The notes: generated from the sequence alone by a model not told the origin. Numbered from the stretch's first letter, positions 52,247 through 61,030 are shown. The stretch: DNA of 64,000 nt from Paenibacillus flagellatus (GCF_003217775.1 NZ_QJVJ01000007.1:124001-188000), one strand, 5' to 3'. Numbers and translations are program-made.

Positions 52247-53092
52247 ATGTCCTTTGTTCGCATGGAAAGAGATCAGTATCATGTTGTTAAGGGGTTATTC
52301 TCTGGAATGGAATCGGTGTTTACGCCCCATCCGCTCTCCATTTTAGAAGAAACGATTGATGGAATCGTCTTTGTAGACAACCAAGATCATCCTCGGTGTG
52401 CCGCTGTAATGTCCAGCGATTTCATCGGGGGGCGTTTGATTGGCCACGCTGTCGATAAGGAATTTATCGAAGGATTCGTTGCTACGATGAAAGAACATTT
52501 TTTTTCAAATGTTTCTTCCGGTAGCTTTAGATTATTCTGGTCAACGGCCTCCGAAACATGGGATCAAATCATTTTTCGCATATTCGGTTATAAGGTATTT
52601 CGTATCGGCAGGACACAATTTAAATTTGACAGACACGTCTTCGAAGCTCTAGGACCAATCGAAACCAACAAAGACATGTTTCGAATAAATGCAGCAACGC
52701 TTCAGTCGCATGAATGGTTGCGCAGGGAGATAGAAGGTCTTTGGGGAAGTGCAGAAAATTATTTGCAGCATGATGTTGGATGGATCGCTTTGTCATCAGA
52801 TGGCAGTGTGATGGGACTGTGTAATGCCGCATTTCTTGGGGGTGGGTTGGCGGAGCTCTCCATCCAAGTGAATAAATCTGCGCGTGGTCGGGGGCTTGGT
52901 TTTCAGCTTGCGAGGAATTTCATTCGGGATTGTTTGAGTCGAGGTGTACTACCGAATTGGACTTGCGATACTCAGAACGTGCCCTCCTTTCGAATGGCAC
53001 AAAAACTAGGATTTATAGAGGATAGAAAATACAATTTGTTTTGTTCAGTCTATACCCCAATGTTTCATGAACCGAGCAGACATGGGAAATGA
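52247..53092 (+). CDS. GNAT-family acetyltransferase
   Basis: A 281-residue protein resembling the GNAT_acetyltran (Zwittermicin-resistance-like) family. The C-terminal half has the acetyl-CoA loop (VNKSARGRGLGFQLARNFI, a Q/RxxGxG/A variant) and the closing segment (WTCDTQNVPSFRMAQKLGF). The N-terminal half is a second, degenerate GNAT-like unit. GGAGGAG lies 7 bases before the ATG. The acceptor is unknown; some relatives self-protect against antibiotics. The preceding 200 bp (52047-52246) hold no gene. Confidence 0.85.
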   Translation: MSFVRMERDQYHVVKGLFSGMESVFTPHPLSILEETIDGIVFVDNQDHPRCAAVMSSDFIGGRLIGHAVDKEFIEGFVATMKEHFFSNVSSGSFRLFWSTASETWDQIIFRIFGYKVFRIGRTQFKFDRHVFEALGPIETNKDMFRINAATLQSHEWLRREIEGLWGSAENYLQHDVGWIALSSDGSVMGLCNAAFLGGGLAELSIQVNKSARGRGLGFQLARNFIRDCLSRGVLPNWTCDTQNVPSFRMAQKLGFIEDRKYNLFCSVYTPMFHEPSRHGK

Positions 53093-53305
53093 ATTATTTT
53101 CAACTAACGGATATATTAGTTCGCTGGCTCCGAAAAAGCGTACATCCCTAGAGCGGAGGTCGCCGCTATCGCATATCGACTCCCTCGGTCGTCCGACTTG
53201 AAATAAACGATAAAACGATACGATGGGTTATCCCCGAACGGTCCAAATCCGAGGGGTGTAACCCATTTTTCATGTTTGGGCAACTTCCGTCGACTAACCG
53301 TTTTG

Positions 53306-53365
53306 TTGACCGTCTGCACTTCTTTGCATATAATTAGGTTACTAATTTATTTGGTTACCTAATTA
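53306..53365 (+). promoter_or_regulatory. Sigma-A promoter with a MarR-type operator at the start site
   Basis: TTGACC (53306-53311), 17 bp, then a perfect TATAAT (53329-53334). TAATTAGGTTACT (53331-53343) and GGTTACCTAATTA (53353-53365) form a 13-bp inverted repeat with two mismatches over the -10 and start site. It precedes a gene pair ending in a MarR repressor. Confidence 0.75.
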
Positions 53366-53409
53366 TTTTTTTGAGCTATGTATGGAAAAACGAAAGGAGT
53401 CGATTTGGT

Positions 53410-54426
53410 ATGCGTGCGCGCGGGTTGACCTATGACACGGGATTTCTAAGCGAAGGAACGAGTACTCACCCCGATTTTGATGCGGAGAGAGTGCGCAGGG
53501 AGATGGAAATAATACGGAGCGACCTGCATTGCACGGCCGTACGAGTGACGGGCGGCGAGCCCGAACGTCTGGAGGCCGCCGCTCAAGCGGCGGCGGCAGC
53601 GGGCCTGGAGGTATGGTTCTCGCCGTTCACGAACGATCTTGGCCAAGACGAGCTGCTTGCCCTGCTAGCGGATTGCGCCGACCGCGCCGAACGTCTCCGA
53701 GCTGCGGGGGCGGAGGTAGTCATGGTAACGGGGGCCGAGCTCATGCTCTTTACCCGCGGCTTCCTGCCCGGCGAAACGCTGGAGGAGCGCCTCGCGATTT
53801 TGTCCGATCCGGCGGTTTTCCGTGCCGCCCTTGCGGGACTATCCACGCCTCTCAACGACTTCCTGCAGCGCGCCGTAGACATAGTGCGAGCCCGGTTCGG
53901 GGGGCGCGTCACATACGCGGCTCTGCCTACCGAGCCCGTCAACTGGCAGCCTTTCGATTTCATCGCTCTAGATGCCTACAAATCCGCCGACATCGCCCAT
54001 CTCTATGCGGATGCCATCAAGAAGCTGGCCCGCTCGGATAAGCCTCTGGCGATATCCGAGTTCGGATGTACGACCTTCAAGGGGGCGGGCGGACTGGGTG
54101 CACGGGGAACCGTCGTCGAGTGGGAGGGGGCGCGTGCCGTTCGACTGACGGGCCGCTACGAGCGCGATGAGTCCGAACAGAGCCGATACTTCAACGAAAG
54201 CGTCGACCTATTCGAGGAAGCCGGAGTCGACACGGCATTTTGGTGCACGTTTGCCAGCTACAATCTGCCTTACGACGAAGACCCCGATCGCGACTTCGAT
54301 CGATCGTCTTACGGGATCGTGCGGGTACTGAAAGAGGGCCGCGGCACGACTTACCCCGACATGCCTTGGGAGCCCAAGGAGGTATTTCGCACCATCGCGG
54401 CGCGATATGCCGCCTTGGAGTCTTAG
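53410..54426 (+). CDS. TIM-barrel protein of the actinobacterial 'abortive infection' annotation group
   Basis: A 338-residue, glycosidase-like TIM barrel starting MRARGLTYDTGF. Recognisable strands are TAVRVTGGEPERLE, EVWFSPFTNDL, VVMVTGAELMLFTRGFLPG, LAISEFGCTTFKGA (possible catalytic Glu) and DTAFWCTFASYNLPYDEDP. Similar proteins in Streptomyces are often annotated as abortive phage infection proteins, without a demonstrated mechanism that I know of. AAAGGAG lies 10 bases before the ATG at 53410. It is the first gene of a two-gene operon with a MarR regulator. Actual function is unknown. Confidence 0.75.
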   Translation: MRARGLTYDTGFLSEGTSTHPDFDAERVRREMEIIRSDLHCTAVRVTGGEPERLEAAAQAAAAAGLEVWFSPFTNDLGQDELLALLADCADRAERLRAAGAEVVMVTGAELMLFTRGFLPGETLEERLAILSDPAVFRAALAGLSTPLNDFLQRAVDIVRARFGGRVTYAALPTEPVNWQPFDFIALDAYKSADIAHLYADAIKKLARSDKPLAISEFGCTTFKGAGGLGARGTVVEWEGARAVRLTGRYERDESEQSRYFNESVDLFEEAGVDTAFWCTFASYNLPYDEDPDRDFDRSSYGIVRVLKEGRGTTYPDMPWEPKEVFRTIAARYAALES

Positions 54427-54487
54427 ATCGAACGGATGAACACAGCAAGGAAAAGTTCGATGCATTCGTATTCGAGGAGTGAGCGGA

Positions 54488-54967
54488 TTGGCGGATAAGC
54501 TGAACAAAATCGCGGAACGGCTGATGGAATCGTACTTCCAGTCGCAGGTCAGCGGAAATGCGATGCAGAATCGTTCGATATTCAACAAAAAGCCGGGCGA
54601 GATCATGGTTCTCCACTTCATCAGCACGAACGAAAAGGACGACAGTCCGGGGCTGATGGTTTCGGAAATAAGCGAAAAGCTGAATGTTACTTCGCCGACG
54701 GTAACGCAGCATATCAATAGTCTGGAAGCTCAGGAGCTCGTCCAACGTCATGCCGATCCCGCCGATCGGCGAATTGTCCGAATCCGTCTTTCGGATAAAG
54801 GCAAAGCGTATATCCGGCTTATCCATGAGGCGCGTCTTGCCATGTTCGTCGGTCTCGTGCAACATTTGGGTGAGGAAGAAAGCCTGCGTTTCGCCGAAAC
54901 GATGAAGAAAGCTTCGGACTATATGCTCCAGCAACGGGAAAAGTATATCCGGAGCTTAAGCGACTAA
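54488..54967 (+). CDS. MarR-family transcriptional regulator
   Basis: A 159-residue winged-helix protein: VSEISEKLNVTSPTVTQHIN recognition region, RHADPADRRIVRIRLSDKG wing. A TTG start at 54488 is chosen because GAGGAG ends 8 bases before it; a GTG at 54479 overlaps that SD. It follows the TIM-barrel gene and probably represses the shared promoter through the GGTTACC-containing operator. A related GTTACCATTA sequence lies in the promoter of the downstream BmrC/BmrD operon. Confidence 0.88.
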   Translation: MADKLNKIAERLMESYFQSQVSGNAMQNRSIFNKKPGEIMVLHFISTNEKDDSPGLMVSEISEKLNVTSPTVTQHINSLEAQELVQRHADPADRRIVRIRLSDKGKAYIRLIHEARLAMFVGLVQHLGEEESLRFAETMKKASDYMLQQREKYIRSLSD

Positions 54968-55041
54968 CTTGGTTTTCGGATACCGGTTCCCGCCCGAATC
55001 CCGCAAACATCGTTTTAACCGTTTTTTCATCCGAAGACCGA

Positions 55042-55077
55042 TTGACACCGGAAACGGGGGCGTGGTACGTTACCATT
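55042..55077 (+). promoter_or_regulatory. Promoter of the leader-bmrCD operon
   Basis: A perfect TTGACA (55042-55047), 18 bp, then TACGTT (55066-55071), a moderate -10. TGGTA-CGT-TACCA (55063-55075) is an inverted repeat over the -10, a possible operator. Confidence 0.55.
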
Positions 55078-55110
55078 ATCCGTAAAAAACTGCCGAAGGG
55101 AGTGACCGTT

Positions 55111-55221
55111 ATGTCGATGATTGAAGTGCGCCATCGCGCAAGCCGCCGGGGTACGTTTCCGAGCATCATCGAATATGGCGCGACTTCCTTGGGGGACGGG
55201 GATTCGACACGGGACCGGTAA
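55111..55221 (+). CDS. 36-residue leader peptide, BmrB-like by position
   Basis: ATG with AAGGGAG 8 bases upstream opens a 36-codon frame (MSMIEVRHRASRRGTFPSII...), ending in TAA. It sits between a promoter and a strong terminator that precedes bmrC. In B. subtilis the short bmrB frame in the same place controls bmrCD by ribosome-mediated attenuation: drug-stalled ribosomes let an antiterminator form. No sequence identity with BmrB is claimed; the match is one of position and arrangement. The peptide is basic in its first half and has no membrane segment. Confidence 0.6.
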   Translation: MSMIEVRHRASRRGTFPSIIEYGATSLGDGDSTRDR

Positions 55222-55332
55222 CGCGGTTTTCGGCGTCCGAAACGGCATCCAGGCGCAGTCACGCCAACCGCGTGGCGCGTGCTTTCTTGAACGAGAAGCA
55301 GACACACCGCCCGCGGGCGGTGTGTTTTTTTG
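55221..55332 (+). promoter_or_regulatory. Transcription attenuator upstream of bmrC
   Basis: Starting at the leader-peptide stop, ACGCGGTT (55221-55228) can pair with AACCGCGT (55266-55273). This is followed by a very strong terminator: a 24-nt palindrome ACACACCGCCCG/CGGGCGGTGTGT (55302-55325) and a run of eight T. There is no gene end just upstream, so this is an in-leader terminator. Which alternative fold antiterminates is not determined. Confidence 0.7.
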
Positions 55333-55356
55333 TACATAGAGAGGAGAGAGAGAGCC

Positions 55357-57117
55357 ATGCTTACGGTGCTGCAAAAGCTCGGATGGTTTTTCAGGCTGGA
55401 GCGGAAACGGTACGCCATCGCCGTCGTGCTGCTGATCGTGTCGGGGGTTCTGGAAATCGTCCCCCCGATGATCGTCGGCAAATCGATCGACGCCATCCAG
55501 CTGGACGGCTTGACCTGGGAGAAGCTGACGACGACGCTGCTGCTTCTCGTCGGCATCACGGCCGTCGCGTACGCGATCAACTACTTGTGGCAGTACAAAC
55601 TGTTCGGGGGCGCCTTCGTGGTCGAGAAGATGATGCGCTCGCGGCTCATGCGGCATTTTCTGAAAATGACGCCGACGTTTTACGAACGGAACCGGACCGG
55701 CGACTTGATGGCGCTCGCCACGAACGACCTGCAGGCGGTGTCGCAGACGGCGGGATTCGGCATCTTGACGCTTCTCGATTCGACGCTGTGGATGGCGACG
55801 CTGCTCGTGACGATGACCGTGTTCGTGTCGTGGAAGCTGACGCTGGCCGCCATCCTGCCGCTGCCGATCATGGCGATCATGGTCAGCCTGTACGGCAAAT
55901 GGATCCACAGCCGGTTCATGGACGCGCAGGACGCGTTCGGCCGGATGAACGACGGCGTGCTCGAGACGATATCCGGCATTCGCGTCATCCGCGCCTATGT
56001 GCAGGAGCGGGCCGCGGAGAAGCGGTTCGCCGACGTGACGAAAGACGTGCTGAACAAAAACTTGGCCGTCGTCCGCATCGACGCCCTGTTCGAGCCGACA
56101 ATGAAAATCGTCACCGGCGCCAGCTACCTAATCGGCATCGGCTACGGTGCCTACCTCGTCTACCAAAGCGAGCTGACGATCGGCGGCCTCGTCTCGTTCA
56201 ACGTCTACTTGGGGATGCTCATCTGGCCGATGTTCGCGATCGGCGAGCTGATCAACATTATGCAGCGCGGCAACGCCTCGCTCGACCGGGTCGGCGCGAC
56301 GCTCGGCTACAAGCCGGACGTCGCCGAGCCCGAGTCGCCGGTCGACGTCGAGTCTCCCGGCCGGATCGAGTTCCGGAACGTGACGTTCCGGTATCCGTCC
56401 TCGCCGGTCGACAACTTGCGCGACGTCACGATTGTGCTCGAGCCCGGCATGACGCTCGGCATCGCGGGCCGGACCGGCAGCGGCAAGACGACGCTGATCA
56501 AGCAGTTGCTGCGGGAATATCCTCCGGGGAAAGGGACGGTAGCCGTCTCCGGCGTGCCGATCGAGCGCATCGCGCCGGACCGGCTCAAGTCGTGGTACGG
56601 CTACGTGCCGCAGCAGCATTTCCTGTTCTCGCGGACGGTGCGCGCGAACATCGCGTTCGGCAGCCGGGACGGGGCCGTCCCCGACGAGCTGCTCGATCGG
56701 GCGATCGCCGCTTCGGCGCTGCGCAAAGACATGACGTTTTTGCCGGAGGGGCTCGAGACGATGGTCGGCGAGAAAGGGGTATCGCTGTCCGGCGGCCAAA
56801 AGCAGCGCGTCTCGATCGCGCGGGCGCTCGTCGCCGATCCGCCGATCCTGATGCTCGACGACGCGATGTCCGCCGTCGATGCGCGGACGGAGGCGGAAAT
56901 CGTCGCCAATATCCGTTCCGCGCGTGCCGGGAAGACGACGCTCATCGCCACGCACCGGCTGTCGGCGATTCAGCATGCCGATTGGATCGTCGTGCTGGAC
57001 GAAGGGCGCATCGCGGAGCAGGGGACGCACGAGCAGCTGATGAAGCTGGGCGGCTGGTACAAGGAGCAGTACGACGTGCAGCAGCTGGAAACGAAACGAG
57101 AAAGCGAAAGCGGGTGA
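55357..57117 (+). CDS. bmrC: Heterodimeric multidrug ABC exporter subunit, BmrC/YheI-like
   Basis: A 586-residue half-transporter: six membrane helices then an ATPase domain with GRTGSGKTT, canonical signature LSGGQ and Walker B ILMLDDAMSAVD. The residue after the Walker B Asp is Asp instead of the catalytic Glu, the same degenerate site that marks BmrC in the B. subtilis BmrC/BmrD pair. Length equals YheI (about 585). The ATG at 55357 follows GAGGAGAGAG. The partner gene begins 4 bases after the stop. Confidence 0.9.
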   Translation: MLTVLQKLGWFFRLERKRYAIAVVLLIVSGVLEIVPPMIVGKSIDAIQLDGLTWEKLTTTLLLLVGITAVAYAINYLWQYKLFGGAFVVEKMMRSRLMRHFLKMTPTFYERNRTGDLMALATNDLQAVSQTAGFGILTLLDSTLWMATLLVTMTVFVSWKLTLAAILPLPIMAIMVSLYGKWIHSRFMDAQDAFGRMNDGVLETISGIRVIRAYVQERAAEKRFADVTKDVLNKNLAVVRIDALFEPTMKIVTGASYLIGIGYGAYLVYQSELTIGGLVSFNVYLGMLIWPMFAIGELINIMQRGNASLDRVGATLGYKPDVAEPESPVDVESPGRIEFRNVTFRYPSSPVDNLRDVTIVLEPGMTLGIAGRTGSGKTTLIKQLLREYPPGKGTVAVSGVPIERIAPDRLKSWYGYVPQQHFLFSRTVRANIAFGSRDGAVPDELLDRAIAASALRKDMTFLPEGLETMVGEKGVSLSGGQKQRVSIARALVADPPILMLDDAMSAVDARTEAEIVANIRSARAGKTTLIATHRLSAIQHADWIVVLDEGRIAEQGTHEQLMKLGGWYKEQYDVQQLETKRESESG

Positions 57118-57121
57118 CGGC

Positions 57122-59209
57122 ATGAGTCAGGAAACGGAACATTACGATCTCGAGATGGACCGGTCGGCGGGCAGCAAAGGCCAGACGATCGCGAGGCTGC
57201 TTCGGTACGCGCTCGGCTTCAAGGCGCAGCTGCTTCTCGCGCTGCTCATGCTGGCCGTCGCCGTCGGCTCGGAGCTCGCCGGGCCGTTCGTGGCGAAGCG
57301 GATGATCGACGAGCACGTGTCCGGCATCGAGCGGCCGTGGTACCGGACGGAAGCGGGCGGGCCGGGCGTCGTCGAATTCGACGGGGTGCGCTACAAGCGG
57401 GGGGACCGGTTCGCGGAAGGCGAGCCGAAGGGCGCCGAAGTGCGCGTCCTGCAGGTCGGCTCCGGCTTTTACTTCGTGCCGGGACCGATCGCGTTCGACG
57501 GCTCCCGCCGCGTGACGGAGCAGGGCGAGCTCGTCGTCGAGGCGGGAACGGACAGCCGGTCGTATACCGCGCGCAAGCTGTCGGCCGCGGACGTCTTCGC
57601 CTTCTTCCGACCGGAGGTGGGCGGCCTCGTCCGGCTATGCTGGTTGTACTTCGGCTTGCTCGTCGTCTCGGCGATGTTCTCGTACGGGCAGCGCTATTAC
57701 TTGCAGTCGTCGGCGAACCGGATCGTGCGCAACATGCGGACGGACGTGTTCGGCCAGCTGAACCGGATGCCGGTGCGCTACTTCGACGATTTGCCGGCCG
57801 GCAAAGTCGTCTCGCGGGTGACGAACGACACGGAGACGATCCGCGAGCTGTACGTGACGGTGCTGGCCAACTTTTTTACCGGCGCGATTTATATGGCGGG
57901 CATTTATACGGCGCTGTTCATTCTCGACCCGCAGCTGGCCGGCATTTGCCTGTTCGTCTTGCCGGCGATGGCGGTCTGGGTTTACGTGTACGGACGGAAG
58001 GCGAAGCGGTACAACCGGACGATCCGCGCGGCCGTCGGCGAAATTAACGGGATGGTCAACGAGTCGATCCAAGGAATGCCGGTCATTCAGGCGTTTCGGG
58101 GAGAGCGGAAAATCGAGGCGGAATTCGAAACGGTCAATTCGAAGCTGTTCAACTACCGCAACAAGCTGCTCAGCCTGAACTCGCTGACCGGCCACAACCT
58201 CGTCGGCGTCATCCGCAACGTCGCCTTCGTCGCGCTGATCTGGTACTTCGGCGGCGCGTCGCTGAGCGATACGGGAGCGTTCGTCACGCTCGGCGTCCTG
58301 TACGCGTTCGTCGATTATTTGAACCGGCTGTTCAACCCGATCGTCAACATCGTCAACCAGCTGCCGAACCTGGAAACGGCGCTCGTCTCCGCGGAGCGGG
58401 TGTTCGTGCTGCTCGACGAGAGCGGGGAAGACGTATCGGACCGCCGAATGAAACGGTTCGAGGGCAACGTCAAGTTCGACGACGTCTGGTTCGCCTACAA
58501 GGAAGGCGAACACGTGCTGAAAGGCATCAGCTTCGAGGCGAAGCGGGGGCAGACGGTAGCGCTCGTCGGCCATACCGGCTCGGGCAAAAGCTCGATTCTG
58601 AACCTGCTGTTCCGGTTTTACGACGCGGAGCGAGGCACGATTACGATCGACGGAGCGGACATTCGCGGCATGCCGAGACAGACGCTGCGCGATCATATGG
58701 GCATCGTGCTGCAGGATCCGTTCCTGTTCACCGGGACGATCGCTTCCAACGTATCGCTGGACGATCCCGCCATTACGCGCGAGCGGATCGAGAAGGCGCT
58801 CGCCGACGTCGGAGCCGACCGGCTGCTGAAGCATTTGGAGAAAGGGATCGACGAGCCGGTCATCGAGAAGGGGAGCACGCTGTCCGCGGGGCAGCGGCAG
58901 CTGATCTCGTTCGCCCGGGCGCTCGCCTTCGACCCGGCGATTCTCATCCTCGACGAGGCGACGTCGAACATCGACACGGAGACGGAGGCGCTCATCCAGA
59001 ACGCGCTCGAGGTCGTGAAGAAGGGACGCACGACGTTCGTCATCGCGCACCGGCTGTCGACGATCAAGAGCGCCGACCTGATCCTCGTTCTCGACCGGGG
59101 CGAAATCGTCGAACGGGGGAATCACGACGAGCTGATGCGGCGCGGGGGGAAATATTATCAGATGTATCAAATCCAGCAGGGAGAGCTGACGCCTACCGCG
59201 GCCGGTTGA
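57122..59209 (+). CDS. bmrD: Heterodimeric multidrug ABC exporter subunit, BmrD/YheH-like
   Basis: A 695-residue half-transporter. An extra extracytoplasmic domain of about 100 residues (roughly 60-160) is inserted after the first helix, as in BmrD. The ATPase domain has GHTGSGKSS, an altered signature LSAGQ and a full catalytic Walker B ILILDEATSNID. With its partner it gives one consensus and one degenerate ATP site. It is slightly longer than B. subtilis YheH (about 673). Expression probably depends on the upstream attenuator. Confidence 0.92.
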   Translation: MSQETEHYDLEMDRSAGSKGQTIARLLRYALGFKAQLLLALLMLAVAVGSELAGPFVAKRMIDEHVSGIERPWYRTEAGGPGVVEFDGVRYKRGDRFAEGEPKGAEVRVLQVGSGFYFVPGPIAFDGSRRVTEQGELVVEAGTDSRSYTARKLSAADVFAFFRPEVGGLVRLCWLYFGLLVVSAMFSYGQRYYLQSSANRIVRNMRTDVFGQLNRMPVRYFDDLPAGKVVSRVTNDTETIRELYVTVLANFFTGAIYMAGIYTALFILDPQLAGICLFVLPAMAVWVYVYGRKAKRYNRTIRAAVGEINGMVNESIQGMPVIQAFRGERKIEAEFETVNSKLFNYRNKLLSLNSLTGHNLVGVIRNVAFVALIWYFGGASLSDTGAFVTLGVLYAFVDYLNRLFNPIVNIVNQLPNLETALVSAERVFVLLDESGEDVSDRRMKRFEGNVKFDDVWFAYKEGEHVLKGISFEAKRGQTVALVGHTGSGKSSILNLLFRFYDAERGTITIDGADIRGMPRQTLRDHMGIVLQDPFLFTGTIASNVSLDDPAITRERIEKALADVGADRLLKHLEKGIDEPVIEKGSTLSAGQRQLISFARALAFDPAILILDEATSNIDTETEALIQNALEVVKKGRTTFVIAHRLSTIKSADLILVLDRGEIVERGNHDELMRRGGKYYQMYQIQQGELTPTAAG

Positions 59210-59222
59210 CGAAACCGGTGGC

Positions 59223-59249
59223 GGGGAGACGGGCTCTCCCTCTTTTTTT
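59223..59249 (+). terminator. Terminator of the bmrCD operon
   Basis: GGGAGA (59224-59229) pairs with TCTCCC (59235-59240), followed by TC and seven T. Confidence 0.75.
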
Positions 59250-59457
59250 GCAGACCGGCGGTAGAGAGACTGGCGGCTGTATAGGCGGAGGGACGATTTG
59301 GGAAACTATCCATGCAGGCTGCGGTCGCGCCCGATCGTACCGCGCGGATAACCGGACTGTGGGCGGACCATGACGCGTCCCGGCTACGGGAGGCGCTTGT
59401 GCGGTGGCGACGCGCGGCGCGACGCGCAGACGATACGTACCGAGGAGGAATAACGCC

Positions 59458-59895
59458 ATGCCTTTGATTCCTTACGAGTCGTTCCGCAATTTGGACGGCT
59501 TTAAGCGGGATTTGGACCGGCTGTTCAACGATTTTCCCGCGTTCGTCCGAGGGGAGCAGCAATTCGGTGCGCACCGGATCGACGTCTACGAGACCGATAC
59601 GGAGGTCGTCGCCACGTGCGACCTGCCCGGTCTCGAGAAGAAGGAGGACGTCGACATCGACGTGCGGGGCAACGTCCTGACCGTGTCCGGGACGCTTACG
59701 CGGACGCATGAGGTGCAGGAGGAGCGGATGCACCGCCAGGAGCGGTTTTACGGCCGGTTTCAACGGTCTGTGGAGCTGCCGGCCGCGGTCGACGACGACA
59801 ACGTGAAGGCGTCGTACCGGAACGGCGTGCTCGAAATTCGGATGGCGAAGCTGCAGCCGCCTCCGCGCAAAAAAATCGATATCGATTTTCACTGA
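59458..59895 (+). CDS. Small heat-shock protein, Hsp20/alpha-crystallin family
   Basis: A 145-residue chaperone. The alpha-crystallin domain spans about 38-135: HRIDVYETDTEVVATCDLPGLEKKEDVDIDV with the family's LPG, a GxLTxSG strand, FYGRFQRSVELP and the A-x-x-x-NGVLEI end (KASYRNGVLEIRM). The IxI/V tail is short (KKIDIDFH). GAGGAGGA precedes the ATG. Such proteins bind unfolding clients without ATP. The 200 bp upstream show no CIRCE element. Confidence 0.92.
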   Translation: MPLIPYESFRNLDGFKRDLDRLFNDFPAFVRGEQQFGAHRIDVYETDTEVVATCDLPGLEKKEDVDIDVRGNVLTVSGTLTRTHEVQEERMHRQERFYGRFQRSVELPAAVDDDNVKASYRNGVLEIRMAKLQPPPRKKIDIDFH

Positions 59896-59912
59896 GCGGC
59901 GTACGCGAAAAC

Positions 59913-59954
59913 GAGGGTGTCCCGAAAGCCATGAGCATGGCCGAGGGCACCCTC
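59913..59954 (+). terminator. Probable terminator of the hsp20 gene
   Basis: GAGGGTG-T-CCC and GGG-C-ACCCTC pair, with an inner GCCATG/CATGGC stem; the following GCTTCGTTTC is only weakly T-rich. Confidence 0.55.
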
Positions 59955-59986
59955 GCTTCGTTTCTGGCAACGTAAAAACAAGCGAT

Positions 59987-60015
59987 TTGCGGCAAGACAG
60001 CGGCAACGTTATAAT
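59987..60015 (+). promoter_or_regulatory. Promoter of the APH-like kinase gene
   Basis: TTGCGG, a 17-bp spacer and a perfect TATAAT, about 110 bp before the start. Confidence 0.55.
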
Positions 60016-60127
60016 TTTTTTACGACATCTCTTAGGAGCGGTCGTGCCGAACAACCGTTCCATGATCGAAATTGGATTGAGCGGCAATCCCGTCTCACGA
60101 TACGATGGTTAAGGGGAGACCTATAGG

Positions 60128-61030
60128 ATGCGAAAGGAACTCCATCTTGTAAAAGCGGCGATCGCGGATCAGTTTCCGGATCTGCGCATTCAAACATTGG
60201 AATCGCTAGGCGAAGGTTTCAGGAATGAGGCGGCTCTCGTCAACGGAGAATGGGTTTTTCGTTTTCCCAAAAGTCAGCAAGGTGCCGATGAACTGCTCAA
60301 AGAAATACGGCTGCTGCCGCTGCTGGCCGACCGGCTGCAAGTCGGCATCCCCCAATTTCAATATGTCGGACGGCAAAGCGACGGTCGCCCATTTGTCGGC
60401 TATCGGAAAGTTCCGGGCGAAATAGTGGGGGAAGACGGGATGTCCTCGCTCACCGATAAAGGAAAGGACGGACTCGCCCGTCGACTGGCGGACTTCATGG
60501 ACGCCTTGAGCGCATTTCCTGTCGAGACGGCCATTCAGGCCGGAGTACCGGTTCGAAACCTGCAGGACGAGATCGTACGGCTGATGGAATCCGCGAAGAA
60601 AGAGGTATTCCCGCTGCTTCAAGAGCCCCTACAAACCTATCTCTCCCTTCGTTTTCAAACGTATTTGCAAAACCCGGAATACGGTTCGTATACACCGGCA
60701 TTGATCCATGGCGACTTGTCGCCCGATCACTACTTGATGGATCCCGCAATGACCGAATTAACGGGCGTGATCGATTTCGGCGATGCGGCGATAGGTGATC
60801 CCGATTGCGATTACGTGTACCTCTTGGAGGATTGCGGCGAGACGTTTACCCGCCAAGTGATGGCTTATAGAGGACAGGTCGATCCGGATGCACGCATCGA
60901 AAAAGTTTCATTCTTGGTTACGTTCGACCAAGTCGGCTACCTGTTGGAAGGAATACGGTCCGGGGAGAAGGGATGGGTTTCCGAAGGATTAGACATACTC
61001 GAAGAGGATGCGCGGATGAATCGCGCATAA
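60128..61030 (+). CDS. APH-like phosphotransferase, aminoglycoside APH(2'')-type fold
   Basis: A 300-residue kinase-like protein. The Brenner motif HGDLSPDHYLMD supplies the catalytic Asp, and VIDFGDAAIGDPDCDYV supplies the DFG-type metal ligand; both closely resemble APH(2'') and related phosphotransferases. The nucleotide-binding Lys is in EWVFRFPKS. AAGGGGAG lies 9 bases upstream of the ATG. The substrate may be an aminoglycoside, but many chromosomal family members act on sugars or unknown small molecules. It precedes a two-component system by 54 bp, without clear co-regulation. Confidence 0.82.
   Translation: MRKELHLVKAAIADQFPDLRIQTLESLGEGFRNEAALVNGEWVFRFPKSQQGADELLKEIRLLPLLADRLQVGIPQFQYVGRQSDGRPFVGYRKVPGEIVGEDGMSSLTDKGKDGLARRLADFMDALSAFPVETAIQAGVPVRNLQDEIVRLMESAKKEVFPLLQEPLQTYLSLRFQTYLQNPEYGSYTPALIHGDLSPDHYLMDPAMTELTGVIDFGDAAIGDPDCDYVYLLEDCGETFTRQVMAYRGQVDPDARIEKVSFLVTFDQVGYLLEGIRSGEKGWVSEGLDILEEDARMNRA

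Noticed and set aside
53116-53319. Minus-strand ORF with a fairly natural translation (KHEKWVTPLGFGPFGDNPSY...)
   Set aside because: No RBS, only a GTG start, and it lies against the promoter of the plus-strand operon. It could be a gene remnant but cannot be supported.
59312-59467. 51-codon ORF overlapping the hsp20 start
   Set aside because: No well-placed RBS and no known family; long open frames are common at this GC content.
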